A stretch of DNA of 64,000 bases from Iris pallida (GCA_029216955.1 JANAVB010023996.1:19324841-19388840); one strand, 5' to 3'; positions 1 through 10,840 are shown, counted from the first letter of the stretch. A program made the numbers and translations. The notes: generated by a model from the sequence alone, not told the origin.

Positions 1-16
1 CAATGAACCTACTAAA

Positions 17-304
17 GTGGCACACAATAAACCTACCGAAGTTGCAAGATTGTGTGAGCTGCTTGACTGGGATGGCAACTGTCTTGCAATTACCAAGGAG
101 GTAGTAGATCCAATCCATCGGGTTATATGTCATGGCTATGTCTTGGAACCTGATGAATTGAAGGTGAGCATGGTTACACGAAAGGTATTCTCTGTAAAGA
201 TTTACAAGGATGATAAAAATCCAGAATCTAAAAAAATTGGAGACGTTAGCCTTAATGATTTCCTTGTGTGGAACAAGTCCTTCATCAAATACATGGAGCC
301 TTAG
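17..304 (+). CDS. C-terminal part of a CACTA-associated plant transposon protein (DUF8039-like), partial
   Basis: This open frame ends at a TAG and probably continues upstream of the window; its first ATG may be internal. The pattern CELLDWDGN, then a proline-containing turn, then a short beta-rich stretch and a closing hydrophobic-W segment (DFLVWNKSFI) resembles the C-terminal domain found in many CACTA-encoded proteins. No catalytic residues are expected there. The position, 3 kb from a CACTA terminus on the same strand, supports the assignment. The family name rests on pattern resemblance only. It could instead be the end of a TNPA-type protein. Confidence 0.45.
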   Translation: MAHNKPTEVARLCELLDWDGNCLAITKEVVDPIHRVICHGYVLEPDELKVSMVTRKVFSVKIYKDDKNPESKKIGDVSLNDFLVWNKSFIKYMEP

Positions 305-3280
305 TAAGTCCTCTTTTATCTCTTGATTATAATTCCTGCATTACACTATTTTTATTACATAATATATTGCTTTGAATTGATTTTTTAGTGTAGAGGTATG
401 GGTGTACATGTTACTGTTCCAGGTAGAATTACCTTAACTACAGTATGCACTTTTCTTATGGAGAATAGTGCCTAGACAAAGAAGTTCAAGAAACAAAAAC
501 AACACCAAAGGAATACAACTCAGTAAATCAGGTAAAACCTAAAGTCTGAGTCTACTGGACCAGTTGGTTCCGTACTATCAGGAAAATTTGAAATTTGGGT
601 TGTGCTTGGCAGATTCAAGATTTATAATCCCCAATATAAGTGGTTTAGTGGTTTTTATTACAATAAAAAAAGCTTCTCCTTCTCATCTCCTAAAACCCTA
701 AAGCTAGATTCAAATCACTACATAACAATTATATATACATGTGAGAACATTTACACATTATATTTCAATGATTCTATATTCACATACGTTTGGATGGTAA
801 CTAGTTCCCAAAAAGTTATAGAAATGTTAGTTTTCTCATATCTTAATTATGTTTGGCAAGACCATGATCATCAAAAATCACTTTCGACCATGTCTTGGTT
901 CTTTTTGGAGCAGAGAATGGCGAGCCACATCCTATGTGTGTCGATGAAGTATCGTGTTGCATTCATGTCAAATGCAACTACGGATATGGTAGCCAAGGAA
1001 CATAGGTTTTTATAGTGATTGGTCAAATGTCGGGGACATAAAACATAACAATACATATGAGACTCCTGCTGTAAATAACAAAAGGAGGAAACTTGACCTT
1101 GTTACCGATGTTGCCTATGATACCAATACCGACCGTCGAGACCTTCACGTTCTGGACATATTTTTGCAGAGGTCTACGGAACCATATAGTTATGTAAATT
1201 CCCACCAAAAAAGTCATTTCTGAAATGAAACATCAAGTGCAAGAAACAAACTAGAGCAGCTTTCTCCACTAAAATAAAAAAAGTGTGTATGTGGGAAGGG
1301 CAATGACCCATTTTTTGAACTTCAGAACAAGAACACACTACAACATGCAGAAGCACCAACATGGCATACATAGCAATCAACATACAGCCTATGTCAATTT
1401 AGGCACAAATGTATATAAATTGTGGGTCTATCAAGAGCACACGCATAGATTTTGATCACAACATGGAACCTTTGGAATAGCTTAACAGTGGCAAGTAAAA
1501 GATAAGTAGTGTAATCATATGTAATTAGCTCAATAGTACTTCTCATGTATGTTAATTAGCACCCAGGAGATGGAACAGACGAGCATCAGCTTGCTGTTTT
1601 AGAATTTAGACTTGACATAGGAGAAGTCTTTAACACTATGGATTTTGAGAAAGATGTAAATGGAGGTCAAATCAGGAGTGTTCAAATAGTAAAGATCTAT
1701 TGTTTGTAGAAGAGGCAATATATAAATACATGAGAACCATATGTAATTAGATGTCTTTTGAGATAGATGTATAGATGTCATCTCAACGGCTATTTATGGG
1801 ACAAGGATCACTTGGAATACTGGTATATATACAAACTACTTATATGTATTTAACAATATAATAAATTTTTTCCAGCCTGCTATAGCTGTGAAGAACCACC
1901 TAGGACTGTATTGCCCTTCTAATGTTCTTCTTCAATAAGGTCACTAACATATCAAGAGAAAGCAATCAGATAGCTAATGGAAGCTTATATACATGAAGTG
2001 CTTACATAATGCTCTTTGGAACATTATCTTAAGGTTTGAAGAGATGCTTGGACATACATGATCATGTATTAATGTTTGTAAGTAGCACAGATTAATGCCT
2101 CACCTGAATCTTCCTAACCTGAAGCTTCTTCTGTTCATTTTGTTACCTTCTGATGCGCACACGATATTATTGTGCATTTAGTTGTTCAGGGTCAACAACA
2201 AGAAGTGATATTTCAACTGAGACACCTCCTTCAGTTCATTTTCATAGGATATAGTTGAAATCTCATCAGGGAAATACATGTTTCTATGTGTTTACCCATG
2301 CAGACATAGAGAGATGATTTATACCCTTTATTATATATCAACTCTTTGGGATTGGCTCCTGAATCCTCACTCATGTTATATAATTTTCTTAGTGTCTCTT
2401 GTCAGGCCTTGTCGTAGATTTCCACTTCATTCTTTTATTAATGTTATATAATTTGATTAGTGTGATATAATTTGATTAGTCTTTGACATACTTGTCTTAG
2501 CTCTATAAAGTTTATTGAATTATTTTCTTTTGTTCTGAATAGGTTCCTGAGAAAGCTTTCCACTGAAGATTTGCTTTGATTTTTTGTGCGCACGAAGGAA
2601 GATTGTTGCCGATTTACAGAAAGGCAAGCATTAGGTCATGTTTCAGATAATTTCAATACGGATGCAACTGAAGGAAACAAACATTTTTTGGGGAGCTGTT
2701 TGTAACTGTAGTTGATGCTCGAAAACTTGCTTGTTATTTTTTATATATGTTCCAGTTTTGTTTACTTGAGCATCGATGTCTAGGTTATAAAACTACTTGT
2801 AGTTTCTTTTGAGAACATAATAGTGTACGAGATAGTGTCCCTTATTTCTTCTTTCCCATTTTGGCATTCAATGTGGCTTTTCTCTTGTGTATGCTTGACT
2901 GTGTACATCTATTATGTACACTGTAAACCAAGGTAAATCTATTATGTAAACAGTGGATCAAATGTTCAAATTGTTGCTCAAATTGCTGCTCAAATTGCTC
3001 AAATGTTCACTCATTGACTATTGTGTTTAAGTTATTATTTATTTTTGTCTGATTTATAATAGTAAAAAAAGTTAATGGATGAAAGTATAATATGATGCGC
3101 CTATATTCTTGATACCACAATTTAATGATCGTTTAATGTATTCAGTTTAGAAACTATTAGCTTTAATTGTGGTTCCAACCAAAAATTGGAATCCAAAAAT
3201 GAAATTAAAAAATGAATAGGTACGCTAATAAAATGTTGCAAAACTAGCCATACGGATAATGAAAAAGTGTTACAATTTAT
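305..3280. other. CACTA 3' interior, no recognisable gene
   Basis: AT-rich sequence with only short frames. GTAAGT directly after the stop at 304 and a pyrimidine-rich TTTTTTAG about 80 bp later suggest that the last gene has further 3' exons. I could not follow a conserved protein through them. It probably contains 3' exons, UTR and decayed element sequence. Confidence 0.4.
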
Positions 3281-3284
3281 ATTT

Positions 3285-3538
3285 AGGAACGAGTCGAACG
3301 TGTTCCAAACTAACATTTAGAAACGTTTCAACGATGTTCCAAAAATAATTTAGAAACACATTACATATGTTCCAACATCTACTTTTGGAACGCTGGATAA
3401 CTGTTCCAAACCAAATTTAGGAACGTAGTCTAACTGTTCCAAATATTGTAATGCCACTTTTAGGAACGGTTATGATATGTTCCTAAAAATATTAGGAACA
3501 TATAAAAATTGTTCCTAAAGGCCTTTTTTGGTGTAGTA
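3285..3538. repeat. CACTA subterminal repeats and 3' terminus
   Basis: At least eleven copies of GGAAC/GTTCC-type motifs occur in both orientations, often as TTAGGAACG followed 12-20 bp later by GTTCCAAA. Direct and inverted short motifs in the terminal few hundred bases are the binding sites of TNPA-type proteins in CACTA elements. The outermost bases are the TIR-like TTTTTTGGTGTAGTA. Confidence 0.75.
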
Positions 3539-4036
3539 GAGGAGACTGTGCTCTGGAGGCAACAAAGTCACTACGCTTTTGGGCGACGAGAAGACTGTGT
3601 TCTTGAAGTAATAAAATCACTCCACTTTTGGGCAACGAGGAGACTGTGCTCTTAAGACAACGAAGTCACTACTCTTTTAGGCGACGAGAAGATTGTTCCC
3701 TTGAGGCAACAAAGTTATTATGCTTTTGGGCGACGAGGAGACTGTGCTCTTGAAGCAACAGATTCACTGCGCTTTTGGGTGTTGAGGAGACTGTGCTCTT
3801 GAGGCAACAAAGTCACTGCACTTTTGGAAAATGAGGAGACTGTTCTCTTGAGGCAACGAAGTCACTTTACTTTTAGGCAACGAGAAGACTATGCCCTTGA
3901 GGCAACAAAGTTACTACACTTTTGGAAGATGAGGAGACTGTACTTTTGAGGCAACAAAGTCATTACGCTTTAAGACAACGAAGTAACTGCACTTTTGGGG
4001 ACAAGGAGACTGAGCTCTTAAGGCAACGAAGTCACT
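3539..4036. repeat. 49-bp tandem repeat array
   Basis: Units begin with GAGGAGACTGTGCTCTTGAG or a close variant at 3539, 3588, 3637, 3686, 3735, 3784, 3833, 3882 and 3931, an exact 49-bp spacing. Each unit ends in CGCTTTTGGGCGAC-like sequence. A shorter tenth unit and partial copies follow to about 4036. Units differ by several substitutions, so the array is old. By analogy with the LTR array at 51131 it may be the U3 part of a retrotransposon LTR. Confidence 0.85.
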
Positions 4037-4480
4037 GGAACATTTCTCCTCTTTCACAAAAGTGTCATGCTGTGAGTGACCTGAGCGCCATAGAGGCTAC
4101 GCTTTTTGGGGGGGTTGTGCTTCCGAGGAGCTCTGAAGGAGCTGTGCTTCTATGAAGTTTTGAACTAGCCGCACTTCTGGGTAGCTGCGCTTCTGGGTGA
4201 CTGTGAAGGAACTGCGCTTCTGGTAACCATGAAGGAGCTACGCTTTTATGAAACGTCGAAGTCATTGTGCTCCTAAGAAAATTAATGATCGTCTTTGACT
4301 AGCTTAGTCAACATCTTCTTTAATTGTCGCCGCTTTTGGGGGGCTCCAGAAGCGGAAGCCCAAGATTTAGTCAAATGAATCTATTAAATTAGATTCATTG
4401 TGCTGAGTTCTAGGTTCATCCCATTACTCTGGGGTCCTTTGACCGACTGTCCCGTGGCATGTGGATTGGACCACATAGCC
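4037..4480. other. Degenerate CGCTTTTGGG / GCGCTTCTGGG repeat region
   Basis: Irregularly spaced variants of the motif that closes the 49-bp units (CTACGCTTTTTGG, GCTGCGCTTCTGGG, AACTGCGCTTCTGG, GTCGCCGCTTTTGGG) continue through this stretch. No coding sequence is convincing. It looks like promoter-proximal repeat sequence of the cassette that follows. Confidence 0.5.
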
Positions 4481-4488
4481 TATATAAA
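4479..4488 (+). promoter_or_regulatory. TATA-like box of a plus-strand cassette
   Basis: CCTATATAAAG lies 60 bp upstream of the ATG at 4541. The same TATA-to-ATG spacing (58 bp) is seen at 53963/54021, supporting a shared cassette design. Confidence 0.5.
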
Positions 4489-4540
4489 GAGAATCTTTTT
4501 GGGTGAGACCTTGCTCGTAGTTTCCAGTCATTCCCCTGTC

Positions 4541-4720
4541 ATGCTTGATCCCAACTTAGCTTCGGCTGTTGGTTGTAGATCTCTTTGTTCAAAGAAGCTA
4601 TGGTCTTGTAGAAGAACAACTACAGAGTTTCGAGCTGCACTTGAACGTTTGGCATATGGGGTTCGAACCGAAAGAACATCTTGGAGGTCTTTGAGGTCCA
4701 AACTACCGGGTTTGAATTGA
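4541..4720 (+). CDS. Small hypothetical protein (59 aa) in a Tat-type cassette
   Basis: First ATG downstream of the TATA-like box. The frame starts MLDPNLASAVGC, is rich in Arg, Ser and Leu, and ends at TGA. I recognise no domain. It sits in a unit with a TATA box, short ORF and a plant-type 3' end (TGTAATAGATC at about 5091, AATAAA at about 5132), like the antisense genes of the Tat element at 51.9-54.2 kb. It may be a chance frame or one exon of a broken gene. No signal peptide or membrane segment is visible. Confidence 0.3.
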   Translation: MLDPNLASAVGCRSLCSKKLWSCRRTTTEFRAALERLAYGVRTERTSWRSLRSKLPGLN

Positions 4721-5080
4721 TTGTCAATCCGAAGAGCCATAGGTTGTACACTGCCCTGCTCAATAATGGCTTCATTAGCCATATTGGAGTGGGAGGAGTT
4801 GCGCACCCCGTTATGCTGAAAGGGTAGCATATAGTGCTTTGAGCTTCTTACAGGAGCTATGTTCTTGCTTGGGCCAATAGCTGCTTCATTAGCCATATTG
4901 CAGTTCCTCCACATCTGACTAGGAAGTGGCTCAATCTGACGAGGAAGTGATTCTCTCTGCTACTGCTGCGCTTTTGGGGTCTGTGCGCTTCTGAAGGCTG
5001 CACACTTCTGAAGACTGCACGCTTTTGAAGACCGCACATTTTGTAGGCTGTGCTTTAGGTTGTTAGTCTTTATATGTAAC
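4721..5080. other. Cassette 3' region with scattered GCGCTTTTGG motifs
   Basis: Two partly matching segments contain GGCTTCATTAGCCATATTG, followed by a run of GCGCTTTTGGGG, GCGCTTCTGAAG and ACGCTTTTGAAG variants near 4970-5040. CTGCTCAATAATGGCTTCATTAG near 4758 closely matches CTGCTCAATAAATGCTTCATTAG near 43403, which links this locus to the cassette at 42.9-43.7 kb. No coding is recognised. Confidence 0.45.
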
Positions 5081-5085
5081 CATGA

Positions 5086-5145
5086 AGAGTCTGTAATAGA
5101 TCTTTTGTAAACATAATTTTAATAAAGAACTTTTCTTTATTTAGT
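5086..5145 (+). terminator. Putative polyadenylation region of the cassette
   Basis: AGTCTGTAATAGATC is followed by TTTTAATAAAGAAC. The TGTAATAGA(C/T) block recurs at about 43663 and 53500 at the ends of the analogous cassettes, and AATAAA is the canonical plant signal. Confidence 0.45.
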
Positions 5146-5199
5146 CTGAGTTTTGAATCACGCAAAAATTTATGGGTCTCCTACGCTACTGACGTCTTC

Positions 5200-5470
5200 T
5201 GCGCTTTTTCATGCTTCTATAGGAACAAAACTGCATCTCATGAACAGCGAAGCCTATCTCCCCTGAGGAGTAGCAAAGGTGCCAGTCCTGCTATTATATC
5301 TCTCTACCAAGGCAAGGAGCATATTAGTGTTGGTATAGATACCACAAGAAGTTGTCAAAATAGCTTTATAGAGATCCAGTTCTTGTAACTTGTTAGTGAA
5401 GTTGTCCAAAGCCCATACGGAGAGTCGGTTCCAATGTTTAATGTCAGGGTGGATTAAACATGTCTACCTC
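5200..5470 (-). pseudogene. Plant-mobile-domain-like (PMD) protein fragment
   Basis: The complement of 5463-5254 is open for 69 codons and includes KHWNRLSVWALDNF, then LYKAI and LLALVERY, then TGTFATPQG. A one-base shift continues it as GEIGFAVHEM. An LxxALxERW-type core with a TxTFxxPxGE turn is the signature of the plant mobile domain. That domain is present in MAIN/MAIL proteins and has been captured by several transposon families. Frameshifts and stops on both sides make this a relic. It is antisense to the LTR at 7.9 kb, the layout known for antisense genes in Tat elements. The family call is from pattern memory only. Confidence 0.45.
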
Positions 5471-6490
5471 AGGGTTGGGGCAGGATATTCCCTTCCTGCT
5501 GCAGCATAAGTATTCGCAAAGAAAGGCATCCGAACTGTTATCATGAAGGATGAATCTTCGGCCGGTACACAACTCGACTTCAAATCCCTTAAATATGTGT
5601 TATGCTTTTCGGAAGAACTATAGAATATGTCCTTCCTCTTCTACCCAAATTTGTGGCATATCCGTCCCACCTTGGCTTGTCGGAATGGAGTTAAATCCTA
5701 TGACATCTTTCGAGGAAAGCTGGCATGAGCGTATCGGAAAGAAAGACTGCTTGACATGTCTGGGAGATATACCAACTTATCTCCTCTTTTGAAGATCCGA
5801 GCTTCTCATTTTGATTTGTGCTGAGAGTTGGCTCTAATTGCCTCTCCAAATAAAAAAAAAGAAGCTAGTTTCCTATGGGGAGCTTGATCCACGGTTAGGA
5901 AAGGTTTACCATTCATTAGGCATAGTAGCGTTCTGTCATCCTGAGATTCTAAGAGAGCTCTTCTATTAGCCAGTCCATTAGGGTCAAAATGTGGGAATAT
6001 GATATGTTATAAGTCCTCTTGGTATTTCGATATGCGGAAAGCGGAAGCTAATATTTTAGCATGGAGATTTTCCTGAAGTCAACTGCAAAAGAAAACAGAG
6101 TCAAAATCATAAAAGACCACTCTTATGAGTGAAGAAGAAACTTAAGTGATTTCTAGTTTTTAACAGTTCTGCACAAATGATGGATGGCACGACATAATAT
6201 GACAGTCTCCATTTCTACGCATACAAATATGACAGTTTATGTTCTGCGTACACAAAAGGACAAATTTATTTTGCACAGTGTCATCTGCTCTCTGTTGAAA
6301 AAAAAGAGCGTGCACGATCATTGTGTATAGCGTTGTGCATTTTAAGTAAACAAAGAGCGCGATTCATGAAACTATGCTTAGCGCATTTTGTTGACCAACA
6401 CTTTGAAAGAGGTGGCGCATATTGAGATTAGCGCGGCGCCAACCAACACTTTGAAAGAGGTGATTGGCGCCGGCTGTGGTCCGCGCCAAC
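5471..6490. other. Upstream remainder of the PMD-like relic and noncoding sequence
   Basis: On the minus strand, 5820-5470 shows short open pieces in alternating frames, consistent with a frameshifted 5' part of the same gene. No domain could be fixed. 6060-6490 is AT-rich and holds repeated GCGC-containing motifs (TAGCGCA, GGCGCC). Confidence 0.3.
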
Positions 6491-6492
6491 TA

Positions 6493-6676
6493 TCAAAAAG
6501 TGCCTGCTGTATTGTTCATTGTCTTTCCTGATCGAATCTCACCTCCAAGAGCGGGATTCGCTTCTTCGGCCCTAGCTGACGGCGGCGCATGCCTTGGCAC
6601 CCTCAATGACGGTGCTCGTGATGAAGCTCCGGCCACGCCCTTACCCTTTTTCTGTCGCAGATCTCTTCAGCCCCAT
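6493..6676 (-). pseudogene. Possible first exon of an antisense gene
   Basis: A minus-strand ATG at 6676 opens MGLKRSATEKG and hits TAA. A one-base shift continues through an Ala/Arg/Pro-rich stretch to a TGA at 6493. A minus-strand TATA-like box lies about 100 bp upstream. It could be the 5' end of the PMD-like gene further along the same strand. It is unrecognised and only weakly supported. Confidence 0.22.
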
Positions 6677-6771
6677 TGCTGCTGATCAAGGAAACTTTGA
6701 AAGCTCGAAAGAGGAAGGAGACAAAGAGGATTCAAGAAAACAGAAAAGAACTCTCTCTATCTTCCAAGTGG

Positions 6772-6782
6772 GGTATTTATAA
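6772..6782 (-). promoter_or_regulatory. Minus-strand TATA-like box
   Basis: The complement reads TTATAAATACC. It is followed on the minus strand by a CT-rich leader and the ATG at 6676. It faces away from the TATA box of the LTR at 7651, which fits an antisense gene next to a 3' LTR. Confidence 0.35.
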
Positions 6783-6899
6783 CCCTAAGCCACCGCTTTA
6801 AGTCCGCGCAAATCTCATGCGGATCAAAACAACAAAATTGTTAGGATTCTATGAGCACAAAATCTTCTGAATTTCTGGCACGCTTCTTATTCAAAGTAT

Positions 6900-7905
6900 T
6901 TCAAATTTTAAAATTTTAATCTTGTAGAAGTTAAAAATTCCCAATAGAATGCGTCGCACCATTTACAGATAGCATAAAATGTTATCTATTAAATGGTGCC
7001 ATCCATCAGATAGCGCCAAGCCACCATGTGGCAATCTTCTTCAAGAAGTTAAATCATCAGTCATGATGACTGACAACACGACAGTCGAAAAAATCTCTCT
7101 TCGAGTTCTGTGCACACGCCGCTCAAGAAGGATTTTTGTCAGATACTCTGCGTCAATGTTGGATCGCACAGATCAAACATAACTCAAATAGCGCTATACA
7201 ATAAAAATGCCACCACGTAGCAATCTTCCTTGAGAAGCCAAATATTACAACTTTTAGAAAGATCTGTCATGATGACTGTCAGTCACTTTCTTAGCACCAT
7301 TTACCAAATGTCACAAAGTGATAAATTTTACACAGACTCGACACACAATGCCATTCACAGTTGGCGCCCATCAACAGAACACATCATTCATCAAACTGGC
7401 GCCAATCAATCATCATCCAGAAGCAGTTAAAGATAGCGTGGCACACATGCCATTAATCTCAAAGAACGTGCGCCCGATACTGCCTATGACCAAGCGCCTT
7501 TCTCTTACAGAAAGCCACGTATCCCATGTAGTTAATTTAACCGTTGACGTCAATGGATGAATCGATACATGGCGCACAAAGCAGTACACAATCAGTGTAC
7601 CTTTGTACTGTACGCCAATTACTGTAACTTTCTGACAGTTATCCCAAACTCTATAAATAGAGTTCTAAAATCAATTCTCATTCAACACACACTTATCATT
7701 GACTCCTGGCAAGAATTCTCGATTGGCCCGACAATTCACTATCATTTTCGCAATAAGATCAAGGGCTTTTCTTCTCCAATATCGTATCGTCCAAGGGATA
7801 AAGTGATCGTGTTCTGATCAGATTCCTACAGTTGTATTTTCTCAGAATCAAATTATACTTTGTACTTTCTTTCTTAATTTGTATTTAAGTTTTTTTAAGG
7901 AAACT
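6900..7905 (+). mobile_element. Tat-lineage Gypsy LTR relic, plus orientation
   Basis: CTATAAATAG at 7651-7660 is followed by a leader and the block CGTCCAAGGGATAAAGTGAT at about 7788, then ATTCCTACAGTTGTATTTTC. The same block, with a few changes, precedes the LTR terminus of the Tat element at 50592 (read on the minus strand). That places the LTR end near 7905. The left boundary is not visible. GCGC-containing words (GGCGCC, GTGGCGC, GGCGCA) are scattered through U3. The adjoining minus-strand relics would be its antisense gene. Confidence 0.55.
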
Positions 7906-9041
7906 TTTGTTTTTGCAAACAACCGTCTCGTGGTTTTTTCTATATGAATTTTCTACGTAAAAGACTATGTGTCTGTGATTTGTGTTTGCCATTTTTGGTT
8001 TGTGTACTTTTGCTCGGTTCTCTTGTAACGCTCTCTAGTTTGGAGGAACTTTTTTTGCACTTCGTTCCCAACACATAGCTGCGGAGGCAACTATATCAGT
8101 CATATCCAAATATGCACTATTGTTAATCGGTCTTTTTCAAAATTAGATTTGAGGAACCACCTCTTGAGTACAACTAATCTACCATCAAATGTCTATGGGG
8201 CAACAGCTCGAGGTCTTCCTCTAATACAAGATTAATAAAATCAAAGCCATTTTTATGTGAGTAAACATCCATATCTCTTTTTGGGGCACCATGCTCGAAA
8301 GGCCAATACACGCAGTTGCCCATAAAATGGCATGTTTCCCATTACATAAAATACTAATATGTTCTTCCAATATTCCAAAGTCTCATAGAGGTCATTCGTA
8401 GTAATCTCGACCACCTTCTTTCCATTCATGACAATGACACGATATATTGTAGATCGATCTCTTCATAAACCACCGACGGTCTACACACCTCCGTCTATGT
8501 CACTGTTTTTTACCATGCCCCACGCATGCGTCCCCTTGTCTTCGTATCTAACTAGCTGAGGTTTGCCCCTCCGCCTCCTGTAATACCTCATTCCTTTTAT
8601 GCATGCTCCCCTCCATCCCCCGTGTAGTAGCGCTACCGCAGGATTCTTGCCTTCTATCCCCTTAGCCCGCTAAAGCATAGTATTTCATCCCAGGTCTGGG
8701 CCGCTGCTCTCTCCCTCTTTGCCCTTGGAATTACCTCTCCTCACTCCCTACCTGAGGCATAACATAGGCTTCCTACGGCAAGGCCATTTTATTCTTTCGT
8801 CGCCTTTCAACCGTCTTCCAACCTCCGGCCTCTTCTCGGAGATTCATCGCATACTTCTCCGTATGACCGACCCCTATAGGATGCCGACCACCCACCGTGA
8901 GCCCAACACCTGGATCCACTTGATCATAGGAAGGATCTATCGTAGCCAAGGTTCCTTCCCTACCGATTCCCTTTTCGAACGACAGCATTGCCATACCAAA
9001 CGTTCATGTCCCAAGATCGACTCTATGAAGAGAAACCCCTA
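7906..9041. other. No recognisable gene
   Basis: Mixed-composition sequence with scattered short frames (longest 107 codons at 8719-9042). I see no domain or repeat structure. It may be a decayed retrotransposon leader. Confidence 0.3.
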
Positions 9042-9045
9042 GCAC

Positions 9046-9360
<315 letters not shown>

Positions 9361-9412
<52 letters not shown>
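9361..9412. repeat. (TA)n tract left of the SINE
   Basis: About 50 bp of uninterrupted TA dinucleotides. Confidence 0.95.
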
Positions 9413-9415
<3 letters not shown>

Positions 9416-9533
9416 TTTTTTTTAGGGTGCCCACTTATTAATGGTGCTTGGAGGCATGCCTCCAAGGGGGCTCGAACCCGTGCCACTGTACCAGGGTGCT
9501 CCACCGTTCCCAACGGGCTACGGCCACGGGGAC
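9413..9533 (-). mobile_element. tRNA-derived SINE candidate
   Basis: Read on the minus strand, the unit begins GTCCCCGTGGCCGTAGCCCG. It has an A-box-like TGGCCGTAGCCCG (9526-9514), then 35 bp, then a B box GGTTCGAGCC (9478-9469), and ends in an A-run of nine. Promoter boxes at tRNA-like spacing plus a 3' A tail are the hallmarks of plant SINEs. At about 120 bp it is short, and TA repeats on both sides hide any TSD. It is not a functional tRNA gene: the acceptor arms do not pair and a GGAGGCATGCCTCC palindrome follows the B box. Confidence 0.6.
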
Positions 9534-9534
9534 A

Positions 9535-9594
<60 letters not shown>

Positions 9595-9619
9595 TAATAT
9601 ATATATATATATATTTATT

Positions 9620-9659
<40 letters not shown>
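9534..9659. repeat. (TA)n tract right of the SINE
   Basis: Interrupted TA dinucleotides with a few AATATATAA breaks, running up to the LINE fragment. Confidence 0.95.
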
Positions 9660-9660
<1 letters not shown>

Positions 9661-10609
9661 CAGCCTGGTGACGCATTCTCATCGGTCGGTCCCTCGCCGA
9701 ACCAGCGATTCGCCTTAAAGTGGGCAGCGGCGATGCTTCGCCCTTTTTGGAGCGCTGGGTCGGCAATATCTTGCTTGCCAACATTTTAGCAGCCCCCAGG
9801 AACAGCTCTAATAAGGACTTGTGGGACCCTACAAATAACACCTGGAATTGGAACAAAGTCGGGATATGGGCGGGGTCCGAGGCGGTCGATTCCATTCGCA
9901 GTAGCAAAGTTCAGATCGGACCAGACCCTGATAAGCTCGAGTGGTCTCCCGATGTCAATGGGGCATTCTCGATTAAGTCATCCAGAAGAGTGATCCTAGG
10001 TAATGCAGCTCCATCTCCTACTATTGCATCCTTCTGGTATACCTGCATTCCCAAGAAGTGGTCCTTCCTCCTCTGGAGAGCCCTTCTCAACATCCTACCA
10101 ACTGATGACACTCTCAACACCATCGGGTTCAGCCTTGCTTCAGCTTGCAATTGATGCTCTGATCGACAGTCGAAAACAGTCAACCACATCTTCAGCCAAG
10201 GGGATCTACCGATCAAGGACTGGAGAGCCCTTTTCCAGCGTTGCAGATTGCCTCATGGGGGCGACAACATTCACCACCTCATGGCAACCTAGGCTTCCGC
10301 GTCCCATGGTCACCATCATCGTTGCGACCGCAACGTGGGTGCTCTGGAAAAATAGGAACAAGGCTAGATATGAAGGACGCCAGTACAACGGAGACCAACT
10401 AATATGGTAGACCATTCGTCAATGCCGCAAACGGAGATCACTCTGCAAACATGGCCAGACAGATTTCTGGAACACTCTCCAAGCCTCGGATTAGCCGTGT
10501 TGACTCTAGTTTTTCTCCTCTTTTGTCAGTATACGTGTATAGGCTTCGACATTTTGTGCCTTATGGTATACTTGTAAAGGTCCGGCCTTCATGAATAAAA
10601 TGGGTGGTT

Positions 10610-10614
<5 letters not shown>
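9660..10614 (+). pseudogene. LINE (L1-type) ORF2 C-terminal fragment and 3' end
   Basis: The frame at about 9660-10154 contains FLERWVGN, then GAFSIKSSRR, then SFLLWRALLNILPTDD and IGFSLASAC. This is the zinc-binding domain that follows reverse transcriptase in plant LINEs (zf-RVT). An in-frame TGA falls inside the Cys/His cluster, before VNHIFSQ. A shifted frame carries the downstream ATWVLWKNRNKARYEG motif typical of LINE C-termini. The unit ends in a 3' UTR with ATGAATAAAATGGGTGG at about 10590, then (TA)n instead of poly(A). The RT and endonuclease domains are absent, so this is a 5'-truncated dead copy. Confidence 0.75.

Positions 10615-10698
<84 letters not shown>
10615..10698. repeat. 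(TA)n tract following the LINE 3' end
   Basis: About 84 bp of uninterrupted TA, starting directly after the LINE 3' UTR. Confidence 0.95.
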
Positions 10699-10700
<2 letters not shown>

Positions 10701-10840
10701 CACACGAGCCAATGTGCCTCTAGCCTAGTTAAAATGACTGATAGCCAAGGGGTAGTGGTGAGGCATGCGGTCTGAGTGGTTATATATATATATAGGCTAT
10801 CAGTCATTTTAACTAGGCTAGAGGCACACTGGCTCGTGTG

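Larger units (their letters stand above)
1..3538 (+). mobile_element. CACTA (En/Spm) transposon, 3' part, truncated by the window edge
   Basis: The right end is recognisable. About 250 bp of alternating GGAACG/GTTCC subterminal motifs lead into a terminus reading TTTTTTGGTGTAGTA, whose complement resembles the CACTA inverted terminus CACTACACCAAAAAA with one changed base. The first 300 bp hold the C-terminus of a CACTA-associated protein. The left end lies outside the window, so neither TIR pairing nor the 3-bp target duplication can be tested. The element end abuts the first unit of the 49-bp array at 3539. Confidence 0.72.

Noticed and set aside
9430..9533. Functional tRNA gene on the minus strand
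   Set aside because: A and B boxes are present, but acceptor and anticodon arms do not pair and an A tail follows; better explained as a SINE.
9518..9907. 129-codon minus-strand frame
   Set aside because: Mostly complement of the LINE fragment plus TA repeats.
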